Below are positions 19,958 through 29,460 of a stretch of DNA of 64,000 nt, piece after piece. This DNA comes from Methylocystis sp. (GTDB lineage Bacteria; Pseudomonadota; Alphaproteobacteria; Rhizobiales; Beijerinckiaceae), in the NCBI GenBank assembly GCA_016178015.1, contig JACOUB010000032.1, positions 33,340 to 97,339 on the forward strand, read 5' to 3'. The translations under genes were made by a program, and so were the position numbers. Under the pieces are notes generated by a model. That model made no database searches. It worked only from the letters and a program-made list of their open reading frames with translations, and had not been told where the DNA came from. Within the stretch, counting starts at the first letter, position 1. Every line of letters begins with the position of its first letter.

Positions 19958-20659
19958 TCAGGCGAGCAACTTGCGGCAAATGACCGCAAAGTCGTCTCCC
20001 CAGCCGGTCAGCAGAGCAAATATGACAACCCACACGAACAGCATGAAATGCCAGTAGATGGCGCACAATTCGACGCTTTGGCGCAAGGCGCTCCCATCGG
20101 TATGGCGCCACGCCTTGGCGGCGGTTCGCGCCAGCGCCGTTAGGCCGCCGGCCAAATGCAGGCCGTGGACGCCGGTCAGCAGGTAGAAGAAGGCGTTGGC
20201 CGGGTTGCTCGCTGCAAAAAAACCGGCGGCGTTCAGCTGTCGCCATGCCGAGAGCTGCCCAACCAAGAAGGCGAGCGCCAGGACGGCCGCCGCGCCGAGG
20301 CTGGCTCTGAGATGGTCCGTCGCGGCCGCCCGTGCGGCAGAGCGCGCATATTGGAGAGCGACGCTGCTCGCGATCAGTGCGCCCGTGTTGAGCCACAGGA
20401 TGCGCGGCGCAGGCAAAACTCTCCAGTCGGGCGCGTCCATGCGCATCAAATAGGCGCTGATCAGCAGCGCGAACAAGGCGCCGACGACCGCCAGAAATAC
20501 CGCCAGTCCGATCTTCGCCGCGGGCGCCGACGCGGCGGCGCCGGGAAAGGCGCTGCTCGCGCCCTCCTGCAACCAAGGCTGCATCGTCAGCCCTTGACGC
20601 GACAGCCACCAAGCGGCGGTCGCCGCGACGAGCGCGAGGAAAACAATGATGACGCTCAC
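19958..20659 (-). CDS. coxO: Second subunit III-like oxidase protein (CoxO-like)
   Basis: A 233-residue membrane protein, more divergent than its neighbour but with the same COX3 features: NAFFYLLTGVHGLHLAGGL and the C-terminal YWHFMLFVWVVIFALLTGW. The GTG start ending at 20659 overlaps the coxN stop (GTGA) and has GGGAG seven bases before it, so it is coupled to coxN. Two COX3-like genes in one operon match coxO/coxP of Bradyrhizobium. Whether both enter the same complex cannot be read from sequence. Confidence 0.8.
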   Translation of the reverse strand: MSVIIVFLALVAATAAWWLSRQGLTMQPWLQEGASSAFPGAAASAPAAKIGLAVFLAVVGALFALLISAYLMRMDAPDWRVLPAPRILWLNTGALIASSVALQYARSAARAAATDHLRASLGAAAVLALAFLVGQLSAWRQLNAAGFFAASNPANAFFYLLTGVHGLHLAGGLTALARTAAKAWRHTDGSALRQSVELCAIYWHFMLFVWVVIFALLTGWGDDFAVICRKLLA

Positions 20660-22422
20660 AGCGACTCCCTTTCGCCCGCGGGCCGCTGGTTCTGCGGCAG
20701 GAAATCTTGCGCGGCGCCGGGGACGCTGTAAGCGTAGGCCCACCGATAGACCACCGGCGTCTGCTTGCCCCAATTGCCGTGCGGCGGCGGGGTTTGCGGC
20801 GTTTGCCATTCGAGCGTCGTGGCCCTCCACGGATTGGCGCCGGCCGGCGCGCCTTTGAACAGGCTCCAGATCAGATTGAAGAAAAACAAAGCTTGCGCCA
20901 ACCCGACGATCAACGCCGTCACGGTGATGAAGACGTTCAAGTCATCGGCCGAGGGCGGCACGAAAGCCATTTCGCCGAGCGCGTAATAGCGGCGCGGCAT
21001 GCCGAGCAAACCGAGATAGTGCATCGGAACGAAAATCGCGTAGGTTCCCAGAAAAGTGATCCAGAAGTGTAATTTGCCGAGCGTCGCGTCGAGCATCCGC
21101 CCCGTGATCTTGGGATACCAGTGGTAGATGCCGCCGAAGATCACCAGAATCGGCGCAACGCCCATCACCATGTGGAAGTGGGCGACGACGAACAGGGTGG
21201 CCGACAACGGCACATCCACGCTCAGATTGCCGAGGAACAGGCCGCTGGAGCCGCCGATGACGAAGGTGGCGACAAATCCCAGCGCAAACAGCATCGGGAC
21301 CGTCAAATGGATGTCGCCGCGCCACAGCGTCAGAACCCAGTTGTAGACCTTGATGGCGGTCGGCAGGGCGATGGCGAGCGTGGTGACGGCAAACCAGTAG
21401 CCGAAATACGGGTTCATGCCGCTCACATACATGTGGTGTCCCCAGACGACCATGCTCAGAACGCCGATTGCAACGATCGCCCACACCATCATGCGGTAGC
21501 CGAAGATGTTTTTGCGCGCATGCGTGCTGATGAGGTCCGAGACGATGCCGAAAGCCGGCAACGCCACGATGTAGACTTCCGGATGCCCAAAGTACCAAAA
21601 GAGATGTTGGAACAAGATCGGGCTGCCGCCCGCGTATTTCGACTGCTCCCCGCCTTCGATGAGGGCCGGCATGAAGAAGCTGGTTCCAAGCGTCCGATCC
21701 AGCAGCATCATGACGCAGGCGACGAACAGACCGGGGAACGCCAACAGCGCCATGACCGCGGCCGTGACGATGCCCCACACCGTCAAGGGAAGGCGCATCA
21801 GCGTCATGCCGCGCGTGCGCCCCTGCAGCATTGTCACCACATAGTTCAAGCCGCCCATCGTAAAGCCGATGATGAAGAGGATGAGCGAGACCAGCATCAA
21901 GATAATGCCCCAGTCTTTTCCCGGCGTGCCGGAAAGGATGGACTGCGGCGGATAGAGGGTCCAGCCGGCGCCGGTTGGTCCGCCCGGCGCGAAGAAGCTC
22001 GCCATCAGCGCCGTCACCGCAAGCAGATAGACCCAATAGCTCAGCATGTTTGCGTAAGGGAAAACCATGTCCCGCGCGCCCACCATCAACGGGATCAGAT
22101 AATTGCCGAAACCTCCTAACAGGATTGCGGTGAGCACGTAGACCACCATGAGCATGCCGTGCATGGTGACGAACTGATAGTAGCTGCTCACATCGATAAA
22201 GGAGAAGCGGCCGGGGAAAGCGAGTTGCAGACGCACCAGCCACGACAGCGCGAGGGCGACGACGCCAAGCGTCATTGCGGTGATCGAATATTGGATGGCG
22301 ATGACCTTGGCGTCCTGGCTGAACACGTATTTGGTCAGCCAACTCTTGGGATGATAGAGTTCACCCTCCTCGACTTCCGCAGGTGGGACGGCGCTTTCCG
22401 CGCCTTGCGCCATATCGACCAT
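20656..22422 (-). CDS. coxN: Cytochrome c oxidase subunit I (CoxN-like)
   Basis: A 588-residue heme-copper oxidase catalytic subunit with about 12 helices. The low-spin heme and CuB region is visible: MHGMLMVVY, WYFGHPEVYIVALP (His-Tyr cross-link pair and the A1-type Glu), WGHHMYVSG (CuB His pair), PTAIKVYNW (K-channel Lys) and AHFHMVMG (heme His). GNYLIPLMVGARDM holds the D-channel Asn and Asp. It differs from the common aa3 form at several of these blocks, as expected of the alternative CoxN branch. First ATG: MVDMAQGAES. Confidence 0.92.
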   Translation of the reverse strand: MVDMAQGAESAVPPAEVEEGELYHPKSWLTKYVFSQDAKVIAIQYSITAMTLGVVALALSWLVRLQLAFPGRFSFIDVSSYYQFVTMHGMLMVVYVLTAILLGGFGNYLIPLMVGARDMVFPYANMLSYWVYLLAVTALMASFFAPGGPTGAGWTLYPPQSILSGTPGKDWGIILMLVSLILFIIGFTMGGLNYVVTMLQGRTRGMTLMRLPLTVWGIVTAAVMALLAFPGLFVACVMMLLDRTLGTSFFMPALIEGGEQSKYAGGSPILFQHLFWYFGHPEVYIVALPAFGIVSDLISTHARKNIFGYRMMVWAIVAIGVLSMVVWGHHMYVSGMNPYFGYWFAVTTLAIALPTAIKVYNWVLTLWRGDIHLTVPMLFALGFVATFVIGGSSGLFLGNLSVDVPLSATLFVVAHFHMVMGVAPILVIFGGIYHWYPKITGRMLDATLGKLHFWITFLGTYAIFVPMHYLGLLGMPRRYYALGEMAFVPPSADDLNVFITVTALIVGLAQALFFFNLIWSLFKGAPAGANPWRATTLEWQTPQTPPPHGNWGKQTPVVYRWAYAYSVPGAAQDFLPQNQRPAGERESL

Positions 22423-22472
22423 CGCAACGCTCTCCTCGCTCCCGTTTCACCAGTTTCGTGCGAGTTCGACCA

Positions 22473-23297
22473 TCATCGCGCGGACGCCCTTCTCTCGGCC
22501 GCGCCGCTCTCACGCAATTGCGCAAAGGTTTTTTGGGCGGCGAGCCAGGTTTGGTAATCGCTCTCGGATTGGATGACGACCTTGCCGCGCATTTGCGGAT
22601 GCCCGACCCCACAATAGCCGGCGCACAAAATGTCGAACGTCGCGATTCTGGCGGGGGTGAGCCAGAAATAGGTGACCATGCCGGGCATCAAATCCATCTT
22701 GGCCCGAAACTCGGGCACATAGAAGTCATGCACGACGTCCAGGGAACGCAACAATAGCTTGACGGGCCTGCCGACCGGCAGATGCAGGTCGTCGCCAACG
22801 ACCACGATATCGTCGCGCCCGTAAGGGTCGTTCGGATTCAAGCCCAAGGGATTGTCGGTGCCGACAAAGCGGACGTCGGATGCGCCCAGGCGATTGTCCT
22901 TGCCCGGAAAACGATAGCTCCACTGCCATTGCTGGCCGACGACTTCGACCTCGAGCGCTCCCTTCGGAACCGTGATGTAAAGGTTCCACACGAGGAGGCC
23001 TGGCGCCAACATGATTCCTATGCCCACCGCAGTCGCCAGCGCGAGCCCCAATTCGAGCTTCGTGTTCTCCGGTTCGTAGGCCGCTCGTCTTCCCTCTTGG
23101 TGATGGAAGCGGAATATGCTGTAGGCCATGAACAAGATGATGGCGATGCATACGACTCCGGTGATCGAGAACATGATGATCATCGTGTCGTCGATGTACC
23201 CCCAATTCGAGGCGATCGGCGTCCACCACCACGGGCTCAGGAAGTGAAACAGCACCGTGCCAACCGCCAGCAATAAAAATACGAGCGCGACAATCAT
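22473..23297 (-). CDS. coxM: Cytochrome c oxidase subunit II (CoxM-like)
   Basis: A 274-residue protein with an N-terminal helix, two further helices (about 25-105) and a periplasmic CuA cupredoxin domain. The CuA ligands are in CAGYCGVGHPQM (Cys, Cys, His, Met) with the earlier His in VVHDFYVPEFR; the aromatic stretch GQQWQWSYRFPG receives electrons from cytochrome c. Start is the ATG ending at 23297 (MIVALVFLLL). It is first in the oxidase operon. No cytochrome c domain is fused to its end, so it is not a caa3 type. Confidence 0.92.
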   Translation of the reverse strand: MIVALVFLLLAVGTVLFHFLSPWWWTPIASNWGYIDDTMIIMFSITGVVCIAIILFMAYSIFRFHHQEGRRAAYEPENTKLELGLALATAVGIGIMLAPGLLVWNLYITVPKGALEVEVVGQQWQWSYRFPGKDNRLGASDVRFVGTDNPLGLNPNDPYGRDDIVVVGDDLHLPVGRPVKLLLRSLDVVHDFYVPEFRAKMDLMPGMVTYFWLTPARIATFDILCAGYCGVGHPQMRGKVVIQSESDYQTWLAAQKTFAQLRESGAAERRASAR

Positions 23298-23499
23298 TCG
23301 TTCTTCACCCTCGCCTCGAAAGGCTACAAAGTCCGCTAAGGTTACGAAATATCCATATGAGGCAGCTAGGACAGAAGAACAGTGGCCCCTCGCGCCTCGC
23401 AAGAATCGGCGCGGCGCACACGGCGCCGCTCACCCCTCCGCCTCTCGCGGGCCGGCGGCGTCTCGCGATTCGGGAATGGTCAGACGACGAGAACTCGCC

Positions 23500-23856
23500 C
23501 TACGAGCCTCGTTTCGACTCCGAAGAATTTTCCCTCGAAAACACCCACGCCGCGTGGATGATCAAGAGAGCGCCGAACACGCTGTGAACCAGCAGCGCGG
23601 CGAGCTCCGTCCAGAAGCCGAGGATCCACGGCGATACGAGCAGCAAGACGCCGACGATGAAATATTCCGGCTCTTCGGTGGGGTCGACCTCTTCGATGGC
23701 CATGCCGGAGAGAATGACCAGGATGACTGCCGAAAAGCACGTCGCAATAGTCGCCATGACGCTCGTATAATGCAACGCCCACGGCGACATGAACAACAGG
23801 GCCGCGACGGCCAAGCTCGTCCAGTCCGGGAGATGTGAGACTCTGCGCAGCTGCAT
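23500..23856 (-). CDS. SPW repeat membrane protein
   Basis: A 118-residue protein with four predicted helices and two SPW-repeat motifs (FMSPWALHYTS and LVSPWILGFWTE), the hallmark of the SPW family of unknown function. AGGAGG lies directly before the ATG ending at 23856; the longer frame upstream is not supported. An FNR/FixK-type palindrome lies 106 bp before the start, so low-oxygen control is plausible. The oxidase operon next door is on the same strand. Confidence 0.85.
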   Translation of the reverse strand: MQLRRVSHLPDWTSLAVAALLFMSPWALHYTSVMATIATCFSAVILVILSGMAIEEVDPTEEPEYFIVGVLLLVSPWILGFWTELAALLVHSVFGALLIIHAAWVFSRENSSESKRGS

Positions 23857-23961
23857 GACAGGCCTCCTACATAAGGCGCGCCAGTGTTGAGATAGACTGG
23901 TCATTTGGCGCGCAACGCCATGCATTCAAGGGCGCGGCTAGAATCGCGGCTCGCATCGGCT

Positions 23962-23975
23962 TTGATCAAGATCAT
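23962..23975. promoter_or_regulatory. FNR/FixK-type binding site
   Basis: TTGATCAAGATCAT matches TTGAT-N4-ATCAA at 9 of 10 positions. It lies between the maiA end and the SPW gene start, so only the SPW gene is a likely target. The distance (about 106 bp to the start codon) allows a leader of about 70 nt if the site is centred near -41. Confidence 0.5.
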
Positions 23976-24009
23976 GGCGTAACCGGCGGCGCGCAATTGC
24001 AGCAGGCCG

Positions 24010-24642
24010 CTACTCGGCGTCGGCCTGTCGCGAGGGATGGGCGGCGGCGAAGGCGGGGAGCGCGGCGCAGGCGGCCTCGACGGCGCGGAGCTTGGGAAGA
24101 TGCTCGAGAGGCGCTGCGAAGCGCCGCGCGCTAAACATCTGCGGGATGAGGAAGACGTCGGCGAGCGTCGGGCTCGACCCGAAGCAGAAGGGCGCGGGCG
24201 CGATCAGTTGCTCGATTGCTTCGAGCCCTCCCTTCAATATCCAGTGGCGAATCCAAGCGTCAACCGCCGCCTGGCTCTGCTTCAGCTCTCTCTCCAAGTA
24301 ACCCACCACGCGCCGGTTGTGCAGCGGGTGGATGTCGCAAGCGATGGCGAGCGCCACGGCCCGCACCTTCGCGGCAAGGACGGCGTCCGCCGGGATAAGC
24401 CGCGGTTCGGGCCGCAGCGTATCGAGATACTCGATGATCGCCAGGGACTGCGTGAGCACGCTCCCATCGTCGAGTTCGAGCGCCGGCGCTAAGCCCTGTG
24501 GGTTCTTCGCCAGGAACTCTGGCCGCCGCTGCTCGTCCCGCATCAAATGCACGGGAACATGGTCGACCGCGACGCCCTTTAGATTGAGGGCGATGCGGAC
24601 GCGATAGGCGGCCGAGGATCGGAAATAGCCATAGAGCTTCAT
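24010..24642 (-). CDS. maiA: Maleylacetoacetate isomerase
   Basis: A 210-residue zeta-class glutathione transferase that turns maleylacetoacetate into fumarylacetoacetate in tyrosine breakdown. The N-terminal glutathione site is FRSSAAYRVRIALNLKG (the SSxxCR-like motif, with the Cys replaced by Ala-Tyr here) and the GSH-binding AIIEYLD. ATLADVFLIPQ-like (PTLADVFLIPQM) is the C-domain signature. Start ATG ending at 24642. It is divergent from hppD, whose product feeds the same route. Confidence 0.9.
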   Translation of the reverse strand: MKLYGYFRSSAAYRVRIALNLKGVAVDHVPVHLMRDEQRRPEFLAKNPQGLAPALELDDGSVLTQSLAIIEYLDTLRPEPRLIPADAVLAAKVRAVALAIACDIHPLHNRRVVGYLERELKQSQAAVDAWIRHWILKGGLEAIEQLIAPAPFCFGSSPTLADVFLIPQMFSARRFAAPLEHLPKLRAVEAACAALPAFAAAHPSRQADAE

Positions 24643-24740
24643 TTTGCGAAATTTCCGCGCGCAACGCCCGACCCGGCCCTTCAATTGCGCCTGGCCTGCG
24701 ATATCTTGAAGATAGCTCAATTTGCAAGGAGGGCCAGAGC

Positions 24741-25853
24741 ATGGGAGCCTTCGCCGCCGGTCCAGCGCGTGCTGCGCTTTCGGTCGAGAACCCGATGGGC
24801 ACCGACGGCTTCGAGTTCGTCGAATACGCGCATCCCGAGCCCGACAAACTCGGCGCTCTGTTCGAGCTGATGGGATTTAGCGCCGTGGCGCGGCATCGCT
24901 CGAAGCGCGTCGCCCTCTATCGTCAGGGTGACGTGAATTACGTCGTCAACGCCGAGCCCGACAGCTTCGCCGCCGGTTTCGCGAAAGCCCACGGACCTTG
25001 CGTATGCGCCATGGGCTTTCGCGTCGCCGACGCCGCGTACGCCTTTGAACGGGCGGTAGCGATGGGCGCGCAGCCGGTCTCGACCAAGGTCGGCCCGATG
25101 GAGCTCAACATCCCGGCGATCGAGGGCGTCGGCGGGGCGCTCATTTATTTCGTCGATCGCTATGGCGCCAAAGGCTCGATCTGGGACGTGGATTTCCGCT
25201 GGACGGCCGAGCGCGATCCAAAGCCCGAGGGCGCCGGCCTTTCCTACATCGACCATTTGACCCACAACGTTTATCGCGGCCACATGGACAGCTTGGCGGA
25301 GTGGTACAAGCGCTTCTTCAATTTCCGCCAGATCCGTTACTTCGACATCGAGGGCAAGCTCACCGGGCTGCATTCGCGCGCCATGACCAGCCCGTGCGGA
25401 AAGATACGCATCCCGATCAATGAAAGCGTCGACGACAACAGCCAGATCGAGGAGTATTTGCACGCCTATAAGGGTGAAGGCATTCAGCACATCGCCTGCG
25501 GATGCAGGAACATCTATGAGACGGTCGCCAAGCTGCGCCGGGATGGGCTCGAGTTCATGCCGGCGCCGCCGCACGCCTATTACGCCAAGGTCGACGAGCG
25601 CGTCCCCGGGCATGGCGAGCCGATCGATAAGCTCGAGGAGCTCGGCATTCTGATCGACGGCGAGGGAGTGGTCGGCGGCGGCGCGACCAAGGTGTTGCTG
25701 CAAATCTTCTCCAAGACCGTGATCGGCCCAATCTTCTTCGAGTTCATCGAACGCAAGGGCGACGAAGGTTTTGGCGAAGGCAATTTTCGCGCCCTGTTCG
25801 TATCGATCGAGGACGATCAGGTTCGCCGCGGCGTGCTGAAGGCTGCGGAGTGA
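24741..25853 (+). CDS. hppD: 4-hydroxyphenylpyruvate dioxygenase
   Basis: A 370-residue two-domain VOC enzyme that makes homogentisate from 4-hydroxyphenylpyruvate. Iron ligands are His in YIDHLTHNV, His in GIQHIACGC, and Glu in IFFEFIERKG. The C-terminal GFGEGNFRALFVSIE is the family gate. AAGGAGGG precedes the ATG at 24741. It is the first gene of a co-directional set with hmgA and fahA; a family D repeat separates it from hmgA. Confidence 0.95.
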   Translation: MGAFAAGPARAALSVENPMGTDGFEFVEYAHPEPDKLGALFELMGFSAVARHRSKRVALYRQGDVNYVVNAEPDSFAAGFAKAHGPCVCAMGFRVADAAYAFERAVAMGAQPVSTKVGPMELNIPAIEGVGGALIYFVDRYGAKGSIWDVDFRWTAERDPKPEGAGLSYIDHLTHNVYRGHMDSLAEWYKRFFNFRQIRYFDIEGKLTGLHSRAMTSPCGKIRIPINESVDDNSQIEEYLHAYKGEGIQHIACGCRNIYETVAKLRRDGLEFMPAPPHAYYAKVDERVPGHGEPIDKLEELGILIDGEGVVGGGATKVLLQIFSKTVIGPIFFEFIERKGDEGFGEGNFRALFVSIEDDQVRRGVLKAAE

Positions 25854-25856
25854 CAT

Positions 25857-26013
25857 TCCTCTCCCCGCTTGCGGGGAGAGGTAAGGTGAGGGGCGTGGGG
25901 TATTACGCGGAAGGCTGATTACCCTTGGCAAACCGAAACTGTAACCGGCGTCGCTGGCGATACCCCCAACCCCCTCACCCCAACCCTCTCCCCGCAAACA
26001 CGGGGAGAGGGAG
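25857..26013. repeat. Intergenic palindromic repeat, family D, copy 1
   Basis: CTCTCCCCGCTTGCGGGGAGAGG begins the element and CTCTCCCCGCAAACACGGGGAGAGG ends it, around CACCCCAACCC-type links. Other copies are at 44997-45150, 59697-59808 and 59938-59987. It lies inside the tyrosine pathway gene set. Confidence 0.75.
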
Positions 26014-26030
26014 ATGCGAGGAGCCTTGAA

Positions 26031-27338
26031 ATGCCCGCCACAGTGGCAGGCTATATGCCGGGCTTCGGCAACGACTTCGAGACGGAGGCTCTGCCCGGGG
26101 CTTTGCCCGTCGGCCAGAACTCGCCGCAGCGTTGCGCCTACGGCCTCTACGCCGAGCAGCTTTCGGGCTCGCCGTTCACCGCGCCGCGCGGCGCGAACGA
26201 GCGCTCCTGGCTCTATCGCATGCGTCCTTCGGTTCGCCACACGGGGCGGTTCGAACAGATCGAATTGCCCTTTTGGAAAACGGCGCCGGCGCCAGACGAG
26301 CACAACCTGGCGATCGGCCAGCTTCGTTGGAGCCCCGTTCCGATTCCAAATGCAAAACTCTCGTTCGTCGCCGGCGTTCGCACCATGACGACCGCAGGCG
26401 ACGTCAACACGCAAACCGGCATGTCGGCTGGCCTCTATTTCGTCACGCAGTCGATGGTCGACGATTATTTTTACAACGCCGACGGCGAGCTGCTGGTCGT
26501 GCCGCAGCAGGGGAAACTGCTGTTCTTCACCGAGTTCGGCCGTATCGAGATTTCGCCTGGCGAGCTTTGCGTCATCCCGCGTGGCGTCAAATTCAAGGTC
26601 GAACTCGGCGAGGGGCCGGCGCGCGGCTATCTGTGCGAGAACTACGGCGCCAAATTCACGCTGCCCAATCGCGGCCCGATCGGCGCCAATTGCCTCGCCA
26701 ACCCGCGCGATTTCAAGACGCCGGTCGCGGCCTTCGAGGACAAGGAGGCGCCGTGCCGATTGACGGTGAAGTGGTGCGGCAAGTTCTACATATGCGGGAT
26801 CGATCACTCGCCTCTCGACGTCATCGCCTGGCACGGCAATTACGCGCCATACAAATATGACTTGCGAACCTTCGCGCCGGTCGGGGCGATTCTGTTCGAT
26901 CACCCGGACCCCTCGATCTTCTCGGTGATGACGGCGCCGTCGGGCGAAGAGGGAAGCGCCAACATCGACTTGGTGATCTTCCCGGAGCGCTGGCTGGTGG
27001 CGGAGCACAGTTTCCGCCCGCCGTGGTATCACATGAACGTCATGAGCGAGTTTATGGGCCTGATCTATGGGCAGTACGATGCGAAGCCCGAAGGCTTCCT
27101 GCCGGGCGGCGTGTCGCTGCACAACTGCATGTTGCCGCATGGCCCCGACGCGACAGCCTTCGAGCAGGCGTCGAACGGCGAACTGCGGCCCGTGAAACTG
27201 ACCAACACTTTGGCTTTCATGTTCGAGACGCGCTTTGCTCAGCACGTGACGAATTACGCCGCGACGCTCGAGACGCTGCAGGAAAACTACGCCGATTGCT
27301 GGTCGGGCTTGGCCAAGCGGTTCGACGGCCGGCCATGA
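26031..27338 (+). CDS. hmgA: Homogentisate 1,2-dioxygenase
   Basis: A 435-residue Fe(II) cupin enzyme that opens homogentisate to maleylacetoacetate. The opening block [19 protein letters not shown] is the family N-terminus. The metal region is in [21 protein letters not shown] (His, Glu) and the following YHxN/His segment PHGPDA. Full length. The gene follows hppD with a repeat between them and is followed by fahA after 10 bp. Confidence 0.95.
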   Translation: MPATVAGYMPGFGNDFETEALPGALPVGQNSPQRCAYGLYAEQLSGSPFTAPRGANERSWLYRMRPSVRHTGRFEQIELPFWKTAPAPDEHNLAIGQLRWSPVPIPNAKLSFVAGVRTMTTAGDVNTQTGMSAGLYFVTQSMVDDYFYNADGELLVVPQQGKLLFFTEFGRIEISPGELCVIPRGVKFKVELGEGPARGYLCENYGAKFTLPNRGPIGANCLANPRDFKTPVAAFEDKEAPCRLTVKWCGKFYICGIDHSPLDVIAWHGNYAPYKYDLRTFAPVGAILFDHPDPSIFSVMTAPSGEEGSANIDLVIFPERWLVAEHSFRPPWYHMNVMSEFMGLIYGQYDAKPEGFLPGGVSLHNCMLPHGPDATAFEQASNGELRPVKLTNTLAFMFETRFAQHVTNYAATLETLQENYADCWSGLAKRFDGRP

Positions 27339-27348
27339 GGGCTTTGGC

Positions 27349-28362
27349 ATGAAGCTCGCTTCGCTGCGCAGCGGCCGCGACGGCCGGCTTGTGGTCGTGT
27401 CGAGAGATTTGACGCGCGCGGTTGACGCCGGCGCCGTCGCTCCGACGCTACAGGCGGCGCTCGACGACTGGGCGCATCTGGCCCCACAACTGGCGGCGCT
27501 CGCCGAGCAGGCGGAGGCCGGCGGGGCGGCGATCTTTCGCTTCCGCGAGCGCGACTGCGCTTCGCCATTGCCGCGCGCCTACCAGTGGGCCGACGGCTCG
27601 GCCTACGTGAACCATGTCATGCTGGTGCGCAAGGCGCGCGGGGCGGACATGCCCGCCTCGTTCTGGACCGACCCGCTCATGTATCAGGGCGGCTCCGACG
27701 CTTTTCTGGCCCCGCGCGATCCGATCCCGCTCGGCGACGTGAGTTTGGGGCTCGATCTCGAGGCGGAGGTCGCGGTGGTGACCGACGACGTTCCCATGGG
27801 CGTCGACGCGCAGGCGGCGAGGTCGCACATCAAGCTCATCATGCTCGTCAACGACGTGACGCTGCGGGGGCTCACCGCGAGCGAGCTCGCCAAGGGGTTC
27901 GGCTTTTATCAGTCGAAGCCAAGCTCGGCCTTCTCGCCCGCAGCGGTCACGCCCGACGAGCTCGGCGCCGCCTGGGACGGCGCCAGGCTCAGCCTGCCGC
28001 TGCTTTCTTACGTCAACGGCGCTCCGCTCGGCCGCCCCAACGCCGGCGTCGACATGACCTTCGATTTCGGCCAGCTGATCGCCCATGCGGCGCGCACCCG
28101 CGCCCTGGCGGCGGGCTCGATCATCGGCTCCGGCACGGTGTCCAATCGCGCCGCAGACGGCGGCCCCGGCAAGCCGATTGCGGCCGGCGGCCTCGGCTAC
28201 TCCTGCCTTGCCGAGCAGCGGGTGGTTGAAACTCTGCTCGAGGGCGAACCGCACACGCCGTTCCTCAAACCCGGCGACACCGTGCGCATCGAAATGCTCG
28301 ACGCGCACAAGCGCTCGATCTTCGGCGCCATCGAGCAGGAGGTGAAGGCGAAACGCGTCTGA
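27349..28362 (+). CDS. fahA: Fumarylacetoacetate hydrolase family protein
   Basis: A 337-residue FAH-type hydrolase that would split fumarylacetoacetate into fumarate and acetoacetate. The metal site is in DLEAEVAVVTDDVP (DxExE-like) with GFGFYQSKPSSAFSP and GSGTVSN as further family motifs. The C-terminus, KRSIFGAIEQEVKAKRV, is duplicated as DNA downstream (29081-29105 and 29683-29722). Bacterial FAH-like proteins can have other substrates, but the hppD-hmgA-fahA context makes the tyrosine route likely. Confidence 0.9.
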   Translation: MKLASLRSGRDGRLVVVSRDLTRAVDAGAVAPTLQAALDDWAHLAPQLAALAEQAEAGGAAIFRFRERDCASPLPRAYQWADGSAYVNHVMLVRKARGADMPASFWTDPLMYQGGSDAFLAPRDPIPLGDVSLGLDLEAEVAVVTDDVPMGVDAQAARSHIKLIMLVNDVTLRGLTASELAKGFGFYQSKPSSAFSPAAVTPDELGAAWDGARLSLPLLSYVNGAPLGRPNAGVDMTFDFGQLIAHAARTRALAAGSIIGSGTVSNRAADGGPGKPIAAGGLGYSCLAEQRVVETLLEGEPHTPFLKPGDTVRIEMLDAHKRSIFGAIEQEVKAKRV

Positions 28363-28459
28363 GCAGAGTCACATTTACGAGTTGCAGATGCGATATGCGC
28401 AGCGCCATGCTGGCGATTTGCCGCAGCCAGCGTATAATGGCGAAGCTGGAGGAGCGTTT

Positions 28460-28690
28460 ATGACCAATTCCGCGCGCATCATGCTCGACCCTGCCGTGCT
28501 CGCTGGAAAGCCGGTGATTCGGGGAACTCGCCTTTCCGTCGATTTCATCATCGGCCTCTTGGCCGACGGCTGGAGTGAAGCCGACATTTTGCAAAACTAT
28601 CCGGGCGTCACGCATGAGGATATCACGGCCTGCTTGGCGTACGCGCGTGATGTATTGAGGTCCGAGAAGGTCTATCCGAGCGCCGCCTGA
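28460..28690 (+). CDS. DUF433 antitoxin
   Basis: A 76-residue DUF433 (VapB-like) protein with LAGKPVIRGTRLSVDFI and the helix-turn-helix-like YPGVTHEDITACLAYA, the family signature. GGAGG lies eight bases before the ATG at 28460. Its stop is two bases before the partner gene, so the two are one module. It would bind and silence the DUF5615 protein and repress the pair. A decayed copy of the same pair lies 770 bp further on. Confidence 0.88.
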   Translation: MTNSARIMLDPAVLAGKPVIRGTRLSVDFIIGLLADGWSEADILQNYPGVTHEDITACLAYARDVLRSEKVYPSAA

Positions 28691-28691
28691 A

Positions 28692-29042
28692 ATGCGCTTC
28701 CTCGCCGACGAGAATTTTCCAGGCGACGCCGTCGCCATGCTGGAGGGCGCCGGACACGATGTCGTTTGGGTCCGTATGGCAGCGCCGGGAGCCAAGGACG
28801 AGCATATCCTTGCCTGGGCCGAGCGTGAGGGGCGCATTCTGCTCACCTTCGATAAGGATTTCGGCGAGCTCGCATGGCGCGCCGGTCTTCCGGCGTCGTG
28901 CGGGGTCGTGCTTTTCCGGCTGCCGATGCCGGCCGCCGGTTCGGTCGGCGCGGCGCTCGCCGCCCGGATAGCGGAGCGTAACGATTGGACCGGGAACTTT
29001 TCCGTGATCGAGCCGGGACGGGTTCGGATGCGATCACTCTGA
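28692..29042 (+). CDS. DUF5615 PIN-like toxin
   Basis: A 116-residue PIN-like protein. MRFLADENFPGDAVAML carries the first acidic pair, HDVVWVRMAAPGAKDEHILAWA the next, and ILLTFDKDFGELAW the third, as in DUF5615 proteins thought to act as RNases. Partner of the DUF433 gene. The start ATG directly follows the antitoxin stop. Toxin activity is inferred from family and pairing. Confidence 0.85.
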   Translation: MRFLADENFPGDAVAMLEGAGHDVVWVRMAAPGAKDEHILAWAEREGRILLTFDKDFGELAWRAGLPASCGVVLFRLPMPAAGSVGAALAARIAERNDWTGNFSVIEPGRVRMRSL

Positions 29043-29080
29043 TGCGTCCGGCTCCGGTCGAGACGTCTCGAACCCTTCTC

Positions 29081-29105
29081 GCCATCGAGCAGGAGGTGAA
29101 GGCGA
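29081..29105 (+). repeat. Short copy of the fahA 3' end
   Basis: GCCATCGAGCAGGAGGTGAAGGCGA, 25 bp identical to 28327-28351 at the end of fahA, lies right after the intact DUF5615 gene. See also 29683-29722. Confidence 0.8.
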
Positions 29106-29225
29106 CAAGATTTTGAACAAGATCGCGTCGGCCGCTCGTCGAGCCGCCGCTTCCAGGCAAGGCCGACGGGACCGCCGGGTTAGGCGAGTGGAGACATTTG
29201 CGCGATGCAATGATAGAGTCGAGCC

Positions 29226-29451
29226 ATGAAATTTACGCGCATCACCATCGATCCCGGCCTTTGCACAGGAAAGCCCTGCATCCGTGGTTTGCGTTTTCCC
29301 GTGGCGCGTTTGCTGGGCCTGCTCGCCGCGGGGGGAAACCCGCGACGCCATCCTCGCGGCCTATCCTTACTTGGAAGCGGCGGACATAGACGAGGCGTTG
29401 CGATACGCGGCGTCTCTCGCCGAGGACGAGACCTTCGAGCTGGCGCGGTGA
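29226..29451 (+). pseudogene. Frameshifted DUF433 antitoxin
   Basis: The frame begins [21 protein letters not shown], a clear DUF433 start. At the run of six G at 29330-29335 it shifts; removing one G restores [20 protein letters not shown] and a normal DUF433 end, [16 protein letters not shown], stopping at 29451. One extra G would inactivate it (a sequencing error is the alternative). Confidence 0.75.
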
Positions 29452-29460
29452 GGGTGCGGG

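Noticed and set aside
24717..27350. An 877-codon open frame on the minus strand
   Set aside because: It is the shadow of hppD and hmgA.
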